A stretch of 64,000 nt of DNA from Mucilaginibacter tolerans (lineage in GTDB: Bacteria; Bacteroidota; Bacteroidia; Sphingobacteriales; Sphingobacteriaceae): assembly GCF_030519375.1 (NCBI RefSeq), contig NZ_JAUMKB010000004.1:288120-352119 (forward strand), in the 5' to 3' direction. The notes beneath the pieces were generated by a model that was not told where the DNA came from, made no database searches, and worked only from the letters and a program-made list of their open reading frames with translations. The translations under genes were made by a program, and so were the position numbers. Positions 52,656-61,207 of the stretch are shown here, in pieces. Within the stretch, counting starts at the first letter, position 1; each line of letters starts with the position of its first letter.

Positions 52656-53390
52656 ATGAAATTGATATTGAAGAAAGCACACTGTTACCTATACATGGGT
52701 AGTGTGGCACTCTTCTACTTTTTGCTTTACCCTTTTCTCTGGTATTATTCCCGAAACCCATCTACGTATAAGCAAATGAACGAGTTCCGGCGGCTGTGGG
52801 GCTTTTTAAGTTCAGCCTGCGTTGGAATATTTTATCGCTTTACTTTCGAGGTGCCGTTCGATCGTACCAAGCCATATATTATCTGTCCCAATCATACCTC
52901 CAACCTGGATATTACGGCGATGAGCCTTCTTGCAAAAAATGATTGTTGTTTTATGGGTAAAGAGGAGTTGACGGAAGGCCTGGTAACCGGCCTGTTCTTT
53001 AGAACGGTAGATATACCTGTCAATCGCGAAAGCAAAATGTCCTCGTTTAGAGCCTTTAAAAAGGCAATAGAAAAGCTGCAAAGCGGTATTACCATGATCG
53101 TCTTCCCGGAAGGGAAGATACCGGATGATTACCCGCCACAATTGCATAGTTTTAAAAACGGACCGTTTCGTTTGGCGATAGAGGCAGGTGTGCCCATAGT
53201 TCCCGTTACCTCATTAAATAACTGGAAATTGCTTTGGGATACGGGCACCAGGCATGGCAGCATGCCGGGCGTATGCCATATCTATGTACATAAACCTATC
53301 GAAACAAAAAATTTGACAGTTGATGATGCTGATAATTTGAGAGATCAAGTGTACCGGATCATGAAGGGAAAGTTTGATAGTATGAATTGA
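52656..53390 (+). CDS. plsC: 1-acyl-sn-glycerol-3-phosphate acyltransferase, first copy
   Basis: PlsC acylates lysophosphatidic acid to phosphatidic acid. The protein has an N-terminal TM (ALFYFLLYPFLWYY), the acyltransferase motif CPNHTSNLDITAMSLL (NHxxxxD), GKEELTEG, and VFPEGKIPDDYPPQLHSFKN (FPEG). ATG 52656 is preferred over TTG 52647, which lies within the promoter -7 element. It is a tandem paralogue of the next gene, with the same layout throughout. Confidence 0.88.
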   Translation: MKLILKKAHCYLYMGSVALFYFLLYPFLWYYSRNPSTYKQMNEFRRLWGFLSSACVGIFYRFTFEVPFDRTKPYIICPNHTSNLDITAMSLLAKNDCCFMGKEELTEGLVTGLFFRTVDIPVNRESKMSSFRAFKKAIEKLQSGITMIVFPEGKIPDDYPPQLHSFKNGPFRLAIEAGVPIVPVTSLNNWKLLWDTGTRHGSMPGVCHIYVHKPIETKNLTVDDADNLRDQVYRIMKGKFDSMN

Positions 53391-53416
53391 TAATTCAATT
53401 TTTGGGGATGGTTTTT

Positions 53417-53424
53417 TATTTTTG
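53417..53424 (+). promoter_or_regulatory. Promoter -7 element (TATTTTTG) of the second plsC gene
   Basis: TATTTTTG plus six bases (AGTCCG) precede ATG 53431, the same spacing as in the first copy. It sits in the 40-base gap between the copies. Confidence 0.6.
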
Positions 53425-53430
53425 AGTCCG

Positions 53431-54171
53431 ATGATCCTGGCCCTTAAAAAATTCCATCGTTTACTATACAGGTTTAGTATTTCATTTATATTTTACCTGC
53501 AATGGCCGCTTATTCATTATGCCTCCAAAAAGCCGTCCAGGTACCCTTTGATGAACCGGCTGCGGAAGATATGCGCCGCATTCAGTTCAGCAACTACCGG
53601 AATTTTTTATAAGATAGAGTATGAGCAACCGATAGACTGGTCGCGCACCTATATTGTTTGTCCCAATCATATTTCAAATCTGGATATCATGTCTGTCAGC
53701 AAGGCACTCAAAAATACCTTTTGTTTTATGGGTAAGCACGAACTGCTGGACAACCCGTTGTTGGGCATTTTTTTCAGGTCGATAGACATACCCGTTAACC
53801 GCGAAAGTAAGCTGTCATCTTATAAGGCATTTAAGCTGACAGGCGAGCGGCTGGAACAGGGTATCACCGTGGTGATATTTCCGGAAGGGACTATCTCGAA
53901 AGAATACCCGCCGCAATTGCAAGAGTTTAAAAATGGCCCGTTCCGGTTGGCCATTGAATTAAAAATACCTATTTTGCCTATTACTTCGCTGGATACATGG
54001 AAGGTAATGTGGGATACTGGTAGTGTACATGGCAGCAGACCGGGGATTTGTCATATATTTGTGCACAAACCCATCGAAACGGCGCACATGAGTGTTGAAG
54101 ATGCTGATCTGCTAAAAGATGAGGTTTATAACGTGATAAAGCAGAAACTGGACGAAAATGAACATCGATAA
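53431..54171 (+). CDS. 1-acyl-sn-glycerol-3-phosphate acyltransferase, second copy
   Basis: The paralogue of the preceding gene has an N-terminal hydrophobic segment (RFSISFIFYLQWPLIHYAS), VCPNHISNLDIMSVSKAL (NHxxxxD), GKHELLDNPL, FRSIDIPVNRESKLSSYKAF, and VIFPEGTISKEYPPQLQEFK. Sequence identity to the first copy is high, indicating a tandem duplication. ATG 53431 is chosen over TTG 53422, which lies in the promoter. Its stop overlaps the gatC start by 14 bases, so the two are coupled. Confidence 0.88.
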   Translation: MILALKKFHRLLYRFSISFIFYLQWPLIHYASKKPSRYPLMNRLRKICAAFSSATTGIFYKIEYEQPIDWSRTYIVCPNHISNLDIMSVSKALKNTFCFMGKHELLDNPLLGIFFRSIDIPVNRESKLSSYKAFKLTGERLEQGITVVIFPEGTISKEYPPQLQEFKNGPFRLAIELKIPILPITSLDTWKVMWDTGSVHGSRPGICHIFVHKPIETAHMSVEDADLLKDEVYNVIKQKLDENEHR

Positions 54172-54448
54172 AGAAACCGTCGAGAAAGTGGCCCATTTGG
54201 CAAGACTGGAATTGGCTGAAGACGAAAAAGAGAAGATGATTGCCGATATGAATAAAATCCTCGGTTTTATGGATAAGCTGAACGAGATCGATACGTCTGG
54301 AATTGAGCCGCTGGTTTATATGACCAACGAGATCAATACGGTGCGTGAGGATGTGATAAAGCAAGAGATCACGCATGAAGAAGCGTTGTTGAATGCACCG
54401 AAGCACGATAACGATTATTTCCTGGTAGCTAAAGTGATCGAGAAATAA
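54158..54448 (+). CDS. gatC: Asp/Glu-tRNA amidotransferase subunit GatC
   Basis: The 96-residue GatC protein (DKETVEKVAHLARLELAEDE, KILGFMDKLNEIDTSGIEPL, VIKQEITHEEALLNAP, NDYFLVAKVIEK) stabilises GatAB, which amidates mischarged Glu-tRNA(Gln) or Asp-tRNA(Asn). gatA and gatB are elsewhere, outside this window. It overlaps the upstream acyltransferase gene. Confidence 0.93.
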   Translation: MNIDKETVEKVAHLARLELAEDEKEKMIADMNKILGFMDKLNEIDTSGIEPLVYMTNEINTVREDVIKQEITHEEALLNAPKHDNDYFLVAKVIEK

Positions 54449-54530
54449 TTTCGAATTTCGAATTTCGAATTTCCGATTTCGAATTTAAATTCTTAGAGTT
54501 TAGGTTTTAGAATTTAGAATTTGAATTTCC
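54449..54530. repeat. Tandem word repeat (AATTTCGAATTTCG family)
   Basis: At least four units of AATTTCGAA with small changes (54449-54486) are followed by TTTAGAATTTAGAATTTGAATTT words (54501-54528). AATTTCGAAATT is itself nearly palindromic. It directly follows the gatC stop codon, and no stem with poly-U was seen. Confidence 0.75.
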
Positions 54531-54574
54531 TGTAACAATTCCTATCCTCTTATAGTCAAACCTGGAAAACACGG

Positions 54575-55321
54575 ATGGAGCCATTAATTACCATTAAAGA
54601 TATCGGGCGTAAATATGTGATCGGTGCAGAAACCATACATGCACTTAAATCGGTATCCTTAACAATAAATAAAGGCGAATTCGTTGCCCTTATGGGGCCT
54701 TCAGGCTCTGGCAAATCAACGTTAATGAACATTCTGGGCTGCCTGGACACACCAACTAAAGGTGAGTATATTCTCAATGGAATCAATGTAAGCCATATGA
54801 GCGATAACGAATTGGCGGAGGTTCGTAATACAGAAATCGGTTTCGTTTTCCAGACTTTCAACTTATTGCCTCGTAATACTGCGCTTGATAATGTAGCACT
54901 TCCCCTGATTTATGCAGGTATTAATAAAGAGGGCCGGCAAGAACGCGCCAGGCAAGCGCTGGAGAATGTAGGGCTTGGTCATAGGGTAACTCATAAACCA
55001 AACGAGCTTTCAGGCGGGCAACGTCAGCGTGTAGCCGTGGCCCGGGCGTTAATAAATAACCCGTCTATTATTCTTGCAGATGAGCCTACAGGTAACCTCG
55101 ATACCAAAACTTCCATCGAAATAATGGGTTTGATCGAAGACATCCATGCAAAGGGCAATACAATTATCTTAGTAACTCACGAAGAAGATATTGCAAAACA
55201 CGCCCACCGCATTGTACGTATGCGCGACGGCCTGATCGAAGATGATTATCCTAATACCAATATCCATAAGGTGGACAGAAGCAAAATCCTTGCGGATGAT
55301 GCCGAAATTGCAAGCAAATAA
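54575..55321 (+). CDS. ABC transporter ATP-binding protein (LolD/MacB type)
   Basis: The 248-residue protein has Walker [22 protein letters not shown]-loop [20 protein letters not shown], signature [15 protein letters not shown], Walker [14 protein letters not shown] and the switch [14 protein letters not shown]. This matches the LolD/MacB/FtsE subfamily that drives mechanotransmission-type transporters with FtsX-like permeases. The nearest such permease is the 61208 gene, which is not adjacent, so pairing is a guess. Confidence 0.92.
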   Translation: MEPLITIKDIGRKYVIGAETIHALKSVSLTINKGEFVALMGPSGSGKSTLMNILGCLDTPTKGEYILNGINVSHMSDNELAEVRNTEIGFVFQTFNLLPRNTALDNVALPLIYAGINKEGRQERARQALENVGLGHRVTHKPNELSGGQRQRVAVARALINNPSIILADEPTGNLDTKTSIEIMGLIEDIHAKGNTIILVTHEEDIAKHAHRIVRMRDGLIEDDYPNTNIHKVDRSKILADDAEIASK

Positions 55322-55325
55322 TTAA

Positions 55326-55952
55326 TCAGCAGTTAGAAGCTAACCGCGCAACAAATTCAGCTAATTTAAGGGTAGTTTCAGGCATAATAGGTTTGTGATG
55401 ACCTATGATCAGTGTATGATTGATGATCTCAATAATCACATCTTCGTGCCGCATATCCATTACTACATTACGGAAATCGCGGTTCATGGCTGATTCAGCT
55501 TTGTAACGATCATTAACCAATACATAAAACGTGTCGCTGAAAGCTTTATCGTCATAAAAGTCCAGTTCCACAGGATGTACCAGTTCGATCAATTTATCAG
55601 CCAATGTCTCAGGCCGGATAAGCGCTCGCCCGCAATCTTTCTTCAGATAAGCCAAAGCCCAGCTTTGATATTCATAATAATCGTATAAGGAAGACGACCT
55701 TGTGTTACCATCCTTTTTTACTTTATGAATCTCAACGAAAAGTATATAGCAGTCGGTCCGGGCATTTTTAATAACGTAAGAGCCTTTGACATTAATATTG
55801 TCGCAGCCTTTGAAGGCCTCAAAATCTTCCAGGTGAAAATCGATGTTCCCGGTATGTTCAATGCGGAATTTTGATTGTAATAACTTATACGTATCCTCGA
55901 AGGTATCGATAGCTTCGCTGCTTAGGCCGACAGTATCAAAGGGGTAGTCCAT
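55326..55952 (-). CDS. Hypothetical protein
   Basis: The 208-residue protein has no signal peptide, TM or recognised motif. It is alpha/beta in composition, with segments FEAFKGCDNINVKGSYVIKN and HEDVIIEIINHTLIIGHHK. ATG 55952 is chosen, and a second ATG two codons upstream at 55958 is equally possible. It is convergent with the ABC ATPase gene, separated by only 4 bases. Confidence 0.7.
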   Translation of the reverse strand: MDYPFDTVGLSSEAIDTFEDTYKLLQSKFRIEHTGNIDFHLEDFEAFKGCDNINVKGSYVIKNARTDCYILFVEIHKVKKDGNTRSSSLYDYYEYQSWALAYLKKDCGRALIRPETLADKLIELVHPVELDFYDDKAFSDTFYVLVNDRYKAESAMNRDFRNVVMDMRHEDVIIEIINHTLIIGHHKPIMPETTLKLAEFVARLASNC

Positions 55953-56043
55953 GTACAATAATACACGATTTCAGGATTTTAAGGAAATGAACCATTGATT
56001 GTTTTGATTTTTAAATTTTGTTGAGGGGGATTTTATTTCTTGA

Positions 56044-56805
56044 TTATTCCCACCATTTAGCTTCTTCTATTTTATCATTCTTATCTCTGACGCTTTGCCA
56101 GCCAAATTTTAAGTATTTATCATTTGGTGAGAATTCACCTGCGCCAATATCTAAATCTCCAGAATTAGGTACTCGGAAATCGCCCCAATTGCACCGTTTA
56201 GCTAAATTGCTTTTATAGTCTATCCATTGACCAACAAACTGATTGTTTGTGTAGCCGTCTGAATTCATTTCGATATCATCGTAGTGTACTTTATGGTTCT
56301 TATCCAAATAAAAATCAGATTCTAAGACACCATTAAAGGCTCCTGAATGGGACTGATCTTTATTTTCAAAAAAATTGTAGTCCGCTATAATTACATATTC
56401 TCCTTTTATTCCCTTGTTTTTATATTCATCGTCAACCCCGAAAGACATGCTTTTCAGCTGTCTGATATTGGATATTTTGAGAGTCCCATTAAACTCATCA
56501 ATATTATTTTTTACCATTGATTCGCCATAAACATGATAGGTATCCGGCAATAGCGAATCTTTTTTAACCCTGATAATTTTTACTCTCATCCTTTGATAGT
56601 TATCGCCAATAAAACCGTAGACCATAGAATTATCAGTATGTAACAAAAGCTTTGAAAAGTCATATTTTATCAGATCGCTTTTTAATCCCTTTTTTAATAA
56701 ATATTGATTTGATAAAGTTTTCTTCTTAAAGATTTCTGACTCGGTTTGAGCATAAATATTGAAGGAGAATAGGAGTGTAATGGAGAAAAATAATAAGTGG
56801 TTCAT
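56044..56805 (-). CDS. Secreted hypothetical protein
   Basis: The 253-residue protein has a signal peptide (LLFFSITLLFSFNIYA before QTE). The mature sequence is beta-rich (GTLKISNIRQLKSMSFGVDD, GEYVIIADYNFFENKDQSHS) and ends in a region with GDFRVPNSGDLDIGAGEFS. No family is recognised. It lies downstream of the GH19 gene on the same strand with an 80-base gap. Confidence 0.65.
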   Translation of the reverse strand: MNHLLFFSITLLFSFNIYAQTESEIFKKKTLSNQYLLKKGLKSDLIKYDFSKLLLHTDNSMVYGFIGDNYQRMRVKIIRVKKDSLLPDTYHVYGESMVKNNIDEFNGTLKISNIRQLKSMSFGVDDEYKNKGIKGEYVIIADYNFFENKDQSHSGAFNGVLESDFYLDKNHKVHYDDIEMNSDGYTNNQFVGQWIDYKSNLAKRCNWGDFRVPNSGDLDIGAGEFSPNDKYLKFGWQSVRDKNDKIEEAKWWE

Positions 56806-56885
56806 TGTGACAAGTGGATTAAATGCTAAGTTATGACTTGATTTGGCAAATCTTCAAAATCAATCACTATTCAGTCGTTCACTCA

Positions 56886-57869
56886 TTATTTATACGCTGC
56901 CATCGCACCGCAGGAGCACGCGCAATTCGGATCACTTACGCCAAGTTTCTTTAGAAAATACTGGTAAAACCCAATTCGGTCATTCATGCTGAATATATTT
57001 TCACCTTGTCCGCATTCTACTGCGCCGTTAATAATATTGATAGTCATACCAAAGCCGGATTTACGATTTTTGGATTTATCGTCGGCTTTAGGCTGCCATT
57101 TGCCGATCATTACGTCATGAGCTGATGGTTTATAGGTTTGCGGCGTCATCCAGAAATAGATGGCTACTTTAAATGCAGTAACCGCATCTGTTTCCACCAG
57201 ATCAGGATTGTTTAGCAAAATGCTTTTATTGCCAAATATACAATCGGAAGCATAACCATAGTTGCCATTATAGCTCAATTGCAATGGTCCCCGGCCATAA
57301 TACTTTTTACCCGGGATGGCAGGGTAGTTGTCATTATCTGCCACATAGGGCAATGAGGTATTGCTTTCATGAATAAACATTAATCCGTCATCATATTTCC
57401 CGTTTTGTCCATGTCTGGTTTCATGGGCAATATTGGCAAAAAAGGCTGCTAATTCTTTCTTATCTGTTTGCAGGTCTTTTTCACTGCAAAAGTTGCCGTA
57501 ATCCAATATATAAGAACTATCGGGTTTCTTTTTGGCCCAGTCTTCATTCCAGTCCTCATCCTGACGAACCACCACTGATTTGCCTGTCTTTTTATCAGTT
57601 CGGGTGATCTGGTAAACAGAGACTGCACGTTTAACTACCTTTATTTTAATATTACTCATCTGCTGAATCGCTTTCATAAATGCCTGGTAATTATAAAACT
57701 TATCGCGCTGTGGAAAGAAATCGTTAAACTGCTTTTCGCTCAGAAAACTGCTTACCGGAATATTATTTGGAATAATTGGTTTGTTATTCGCACCACCACA
57801 TTTAAAACTTAATAGTAGAAATAGTAATAGGGCAGAACTGATTTTATATATAACAGAAATGGATTTCAT
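56886..57869 (-). CDS. Glycoside hydrolase family 19 (chitinase-type) protein
   Basis: The 327-residue protein has an N-terminal hydrophobic secretion segment (residues about 9-24) and a GH19 domain. Catalytic-region motifs are AFFANIAHETRHG, with the general-acid Glu, and LMFIHESN with a second Glu, then YYGRGPLQLSYNGNYGYASD, LLNNPDLVETDAVTAFKVAI, YFWMTPQ and GFGMTINIINGAVECGQG. It would cleave chitin or related glycans, perhaps outside the cell. The lipobox is not canonical (Lys before Cys), so lipid attachment is doubtful. Confidence 0.88.
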   Translation of the reverse strand: MKSISVIYKISSALLLFLLLSFKCGGANNKPIIPNNIPVSSFLSEKQFNDFFPQRDKFYNYQAFMKAIQQMSNIKIKVVKRAVSVYQITRTDKKTGKSVVVRQDEDWNEDWAKKKPDSSYILDYGNFCSEKDLQTDKKELAAFFANIAHETRHGQNGKYDDGLMFIHESNTSLPYVADNDNYPAIPGKKYYGRGPLQLSYNGNYGYASDCIFGNKSILLNNPDLVETDAVTAFKVAIYFWMTPQTYKPSAHDVMIGKWQPKADDKSKNRKSGFGMTINIINGAVECGQGENIFSMNDRIGFYQYFLKKLGVSDPNCACSCGAMAAYK

Positions 57870-58009
57870 AAGTTACAAATTATTCCCAAAGGAAAGTTAA
57901 TGCTAAATCATCGGCCAAATGTAATAACATTAACGGTATTCAAGAGTTTTGCCGGCGAAATCAAAATATTGTTTACAATCCCAAACCAAAACAATAAATT
58001 CGGGAGCGA

Positions 58010-58558
58010 ATGAAAATTTATACCAAAACAGGCGATAAGGGCTATACTTCTCTGATAGGGGGGACGAGGGTGCCAAAACACCACCTTCGTATCGAGAGTT
58101 ATGGAACGGTGGATGAGTTAAACTCCTATATCGGATTAATACGCGATCAGGATATCGATGCACATGATAAACAAGTATTAAAAGAGATACAGGACAGGCT
58201 ATTTACCATCGGTTCGTCACTGGCGTCAGACCCCGAAAGGTCGAAAATGATCATACCGGATTTACACACTTCAGATATTGAGCTATTGGAAAAAGAAATG
58301 GATGCAATGAATGAGAAATTGCCTGAGTTGCGTCATTTTATTTTGCCGGGTGGTAATAATGCTATTTCATTTTGCCATATTGCACGTTGTGTATGCCGCA
58401 GAGCTGAGCGATTGTCAGTAAACCTTTCGGCAGAAAGCACCGTAGAAGAAAAGGTGAATATTTACCTGAACCGGTTAAGCGACTATCTGTTTGTATTGGC
58501 CAGGAAGATCGGAAACGAGCAAAATATTCCTGAAAATCAATGGATACCGCGTGTTTAA
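58010..58558 (+). CDS. Cob(I)alamin adenosyltransferase, PduO type
   Basis: The 182-residue protein transfers adenosyl from ATP to cob(I)alamin. It starts with MKIYTKTGDKGYTSLIGGT (ATP-binding TKTGDxG motif), has RIESYGTVDELNSYIGLI and the helical signature CHIARCVCRRAERLSVNL. Adenosylcobalamin would serve enzymes such as methylmalonyl-CoA mutase, which is not in this window. Length is normal. Confidence 0.95.
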   Translation: MKIYTKTGDKGYTSLIGGTRVPKHHLRIESYGTVDELNSYIGLIRDQDIDAHDKQVLKEIQDRLFTIGSSLASDPERSKMIIPDLHTSDIELLEKEMDAMNEKLPELRHFILPGGNNAISFCHIARCVCRRAERLSVNLSAESTVEEKVNIYLNRLSDYLFVLARKIGNEQNIPENQWIPRV

Positions 58559-58574
58559 AAAATTAAAAAAATTA

Positions 58575-58607
58575 TTTGATAATCGATTTAAAAATATTAT
58601 ACTTTTG
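58575..58607 (+). promoter_or_regulatory. Promoter for the DUF2795 gene (TTTG-N21-TACTTTTG)
   Basis: TTTG at 58575-58578 is followed 21 bases later by TACTTTTG at 58600-58607, the complete Bacteroidota promoter. The start codon is 34 bases further downstream. Confidence 0.72.
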
Positions 58608-58641
58608 CGAAAATTGATTTACCTTAAATAGATAATAATAT

Positions 58642-58863
58642 ATGTATTGGACACTTGAATTAGCATCTCACCTGGAGGATGCACCATGGCCCGCAACTAA
58701 AGATGAATTAATCGATTATGCTATTCGCTCGGGAGCCCCCGTTGAGGTTATAGAAAACCTTCAGGCCCTTGAGGATGATGGTGAGCCATATGAAAACATT
58801 GAAGAAATATGGCCGGATTATCCTACAAAGGACGATTTCTTTTTTAACGAAGACGAGTATTAG
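58642..58863 (+). CDS. DUF2795 domain protein
   Basis: The 73-residue acidic protein matches DUF2795: WTLELASHLEDAPWPATKDE, LIDYAIRSGAPVEVIENLQA, EPYENIEEIWPDYPTKDDFF. The small domain is of unknown function and is widespread in Bacteroidota. Its own promoter and terminator make it monocistronic. Confidence 0.88.
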   Translation: MYWTLELASHLEDAPWPATKDELIDYAIRSGAPVEVIENLQALEDDGEPYENIEEIWPDYPTKDDFFFNEDEY

Positions 58864-58894
58864 CCCCAGCTTTAGCTTTTCAGATATTATTAGG

Positions 58895-58918
58895 AACCCT
58901 GTACTGACAGGGTTTTTC
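58895..58918 (+). terminator. Terminator of the DUF2795 gene
   Basis: AACCCTG (58895-58901) pairs with CAGGGTT (58908-58914), followed by TTTTTC. Confidence 0.85.
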
Positions 58919-58990
58919 ATTTTATGAACCTTTTCGGCTGTTTTTGGTTATAGATAATACAATCATCTATAAATTTAAAACATTCACCAC

Positions 58991-59137
58991 ATGAGAGGTT
59001 TACTTTACATTATTGCTGTCATCCTGATTATAGGATGGGCAATTGGGTTTTTTGCTTATTCAGCAGGTTCAGTTATTCATATCCTTCTGGTAATAGCCAT
59101 TATCGCTTTACTTTTAGGGGTGATCAGAAGAGCTTAA
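58991..59137 (+). CDS. Small Lmo0937-like membrane peptide
   Basis: A 48-codon frame encodes a peptide with two hydrophobic helices: MRGLLYIIAVILIIGWAIGF and IHILLVIAIIALLLGVIRRA, separated by AYSAGSV. This matches the lmo0937 family of small membrane proteins of unknown function, in size and sequence pattern. It has its own hairpin terminator. Upstream, TTATAGAT and ATCTATAA (58948-58972) form an inverted repeat, possibly a regulatory site. Confidence 0.75.
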   Translation: MRGLLYIIAVILIIGWAIGFFAYSAGSVIHILLVIAIIALLLGVIRRA

Positions 59138-59163
59138 TAAGTATTTTGAATAGGAGTCCATTT

Positions 59164-59192
59164 AGCCATTCCTATAAGGAGTGGCTTTTTTG
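59164..59192. terminator. Shared terminator of the small membrane peptide and ispD
   Basis: AGCCA-TTCC (59164-59172) pairs with GGAG-TGGCT (59178-59186), followed by six T. It overlaps the last codons of minus-strand ispD (59172 is its stop). Confidence 0.72.
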
Positions 59193-59894
59193 TTTTAAAA
59201 GAAATTCAGCAATAGCAATGTCCTCGGGGTAGGTGATCTTGATGTTTTGATAGCTGCCGCCAATCAGGTTGATGTTGACGCCGGTTTGTTCTACTACGCT
59301 GGCATCATCGGTGAAGTAAGATTGATAAACCTGTAAATAAGCTTCTTTTAACTGCGCTACCTGGAAGGTTTGTGGGGTTTGTATCAGGTATATTTCGTCG
59401 CGCACCAGGTTTACCGAGCGGTTGTCCTTAATTTGTCTTACCGAATCACGGCTTTTTATAGCGACAATGGCATTGCCATATAATGCGGCGCATTCAAATG
59501 ATTCGTCAATAATGTCGCAGGTAATTAGTGGGCGTACCGCGTCGTGTACCGCCACGATGGCATCATTATCTTCAATTAAAGCGAGACCGGCTTTTACCGA
59601 ATGGAAACGTGTTTCACCGCCATCAACTAATTCATATGGTATTTCAAATTGGTGAGTCTGACAAAGTCGTTCCCAATAATCGTGCGAATCAGCAGGGAGG
59701 ACAACAATGATCTTGGGCTTGCTATTACAATGATAAAATGCATTAATCGTATGCATCAATACCGGAAGCCCATTTAGTAACAAAAACTGTTTCGGTACAG
59801 CAGATTTCATTCTGCTCCCCGAACCACCAGCTACTATGATAACGTAGTTAGATGTGAAATTTGAGACGTGAGATGTGAGATCAGAAGCGCTCAT
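59172..59894 (-). CDS. ispD: 2-C-methyl-D-erythritol 4-phosphate cytidylyltransferase
   Basis: IspD joins CTP and methylerythritol phosphate in the MEP pathway, one step before IspE. The 240-residue protein has YVIIVAGGSGSRMKSAVPKQ, DSHDYWERL, and VAVHDAVRPLITCDIIDES. Residues 5 to about 15 (DLTSHVSNFTS) are coded by the left arm of the word repeat at 59850-59962, so they are probably a fortuitous N-terminal extension. The domain proper begins at about residue 17, and no start codon closer to it was found. It is upstream of the shared terminator. Confidence 0.92.
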   Translation of the reverse strand: MSASDLTSHVSNFTSNYVIIVAGGSGSRMKSAVPKQFLLLNGLPVLMHTINAFYHCNSKPKIIVVLPADSHDYWERLCQTHQFEIPYELVDGGETRFHSVKAGLALIEDNDAIVAVHDAVRPLITCDIIDESFECAALYGNAIVAIKSRDSVRQIKDNRSVNLVRDEIYLIQTPQTFQVAQLKEAYLQVYQSYFTDDASVVEQTGVNINLIGGSYQNIKITYPEDIAIAEFLLKQKSHSL

Positions 59895-59962
59895 GACTAA
59901 ATATTAAAATATATAAGATTCAAAGCAAGTCTCAAATCTCATATCTAATGCCTCAAATCTAA
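59850..59962. repeat. Inverted word repeat (GAGATTTGAGATGTGAGA family) that enters ispD
   Basis: The left arm (59850-59881) contains GAAATTTGAGACGTGAGATG and lies inside the ispD coding region. The right arm (59928-59962) contains AGTCTCAAATCTCATATC and CCTCAAATCTAAATT. The AT-rich middle (59895-59927) has TTAAAATATATAAG. It separates ispD from queA, both on the minus strand. Confidence 0.78.
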
Positions 59963-59963
59963 A

Positions 59964-61013
59964 TTAAATAATCAGCATAGCATCGCCATAGCTGTAAAAG
60001 CGGTATTTCTCTTTCACGGCTACTTCGTAAGCATGCATCACATGCTCGTATCCGCCAAAAGCACAGATCATCATCAATAAAGTTGACTCCGGCGTGTGGA
60101 AATTGGTTACCATTGTATTGGCAATGCTGAAATCATACGGCGGGAAAATGAACTTGCTTGTCCAGTCGTTTGCAGCCTTTAAAGTTTTGCTGGCCGAAAC
60201 AGAGGATTCGATGGCACGCATAGACGTGGTACCTACAGCGCAAATGCGGCTTTTTCTTTCGATGCCGCGATTTACAATATCAGCCTGTTTCTGCTCGATG
60301 ATGAATTGTTCCGAGTCCATTTTGTGCTTGGTCAGATCTTCCACTTCAACAGGGCGGAAAGTGCCTAAGCCTACATGTAGGGTTACTTCTGCAAATTCAA
60401 CACCTTTTAACTCAAGACGTTTCATTAGTTCGCGGCTAAAGTGCAGACCTGCGGTCGGAGCGGCCACTGCGCCTTCATGTTTTGCAAATATGGTCTGGTA
60501 GCGCTCTTTATCTTCAGCAGTCGCTTTGCGTTTGATATATTTTGGAAGCGGGGTCTCACCCAGGATCTCCACGTTACGCCTGAACTCCTCATCCGTGCCG
60601 TCAAACAGGAAGCGGATAGTACGGCCACGAGAGGTGGTATTGTCTACAACTTCAGCAATCAGCAGGTCGTCATCACCAAAATATAATTTGTTGCCTACAC
60701 GTATCTTACGGGCCGGATCAACCAGCACGTCCCATAGGCGAAGTTCTTTATTCAACTCCCTTAAAAGGAAAACCTCGATGGTAGCACCAGTTTTTTCCTT
60801 GTTGCCGTACATACGGGCAGGGAATACTTTGGTATTATTAAGGATCATTACATCCTTGTCGTCGAAGTAGTCTAATATGTCTTTGAATACTTTATGCTCA
60901 ATTTTTCCCGAGTCCTTGTGTAATACCATTAATCGTGATTCGTCACGGGTAGCAGCTGGTGTATGGGCAACTAGTGACTCAGGCAAGTTGAATTTAAATT
61001 GAGATAATTTCAT
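59964..61013 (-). CDS. queA: S-adenosylmethionine:tRNA ribosyltransferase-isomerase
   Basis: QueA turns preQ1 on tRNA into epoxyqueuosine. The 349-residue protein has [53 protein letters not shown] and THVGLGTF-like [17 protein letters not shown], then [20 protein letters not shown]. tgt, the enzyme before it, is at 25.7 kb. Length is normal. Confidence 0.95.
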   Translation of the reverse strand: MKLSQFKFNLPESLVAHTPAATRDESRLMVLHKDSGKIEHKVFKDILDYFDDKDVMILNNTKVFPARMYGNKEKTGATIEVFLLRELNKELRLWDVLVDPARKIRVGNKLYFGDDDLLIAEVVDNTTSRGRTIRFLFDGTDEEFRRNVEILGETPLPKYIKRKATAEDKERYQTIFAKHEGAVAAPTAGLHFSRELMKRLELKGVEFAEVTLHVGLGTFRPVEVEDLTKHKMDSEQFIIEQKQADIVNRGIERKSRICAVGTTSMRAIESSVSASKTLKAANDWTSKFIFPPYDFSIANTMVTNFHTPESTLLMMICAFGGYEHVMHAYEVAVKEKYRFYSYGDAMLII

Positions 61014-61039
61014 ATTAAAACAAATGAATTTTTAGGGCG

Positions 61040-61047
61040 CAAAGATA
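61040..61047 (-). promoter_or_regulatory. Promoter -7 element (TATCTTTG) for queA
   Basis: The minus-strand TATCTTTG matches TAnnTTTG and lies 26 bases upstream of the queA start. Confidence 0.6.
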
Positions 61048-61207
61048 CGAATAAACTTTGTTAAATTGGATGATTTTTTTATGGGTAATTTCAAGGTTAA
61101 TTGGTAAACACAAGATATTAAAAATAGTGTGACTTAAATGTAACTAAATTGATATGTGATAGTCATAGTATGGTATATTGCAATATAAATCGGTGTAATC
61201 GTCTCAT

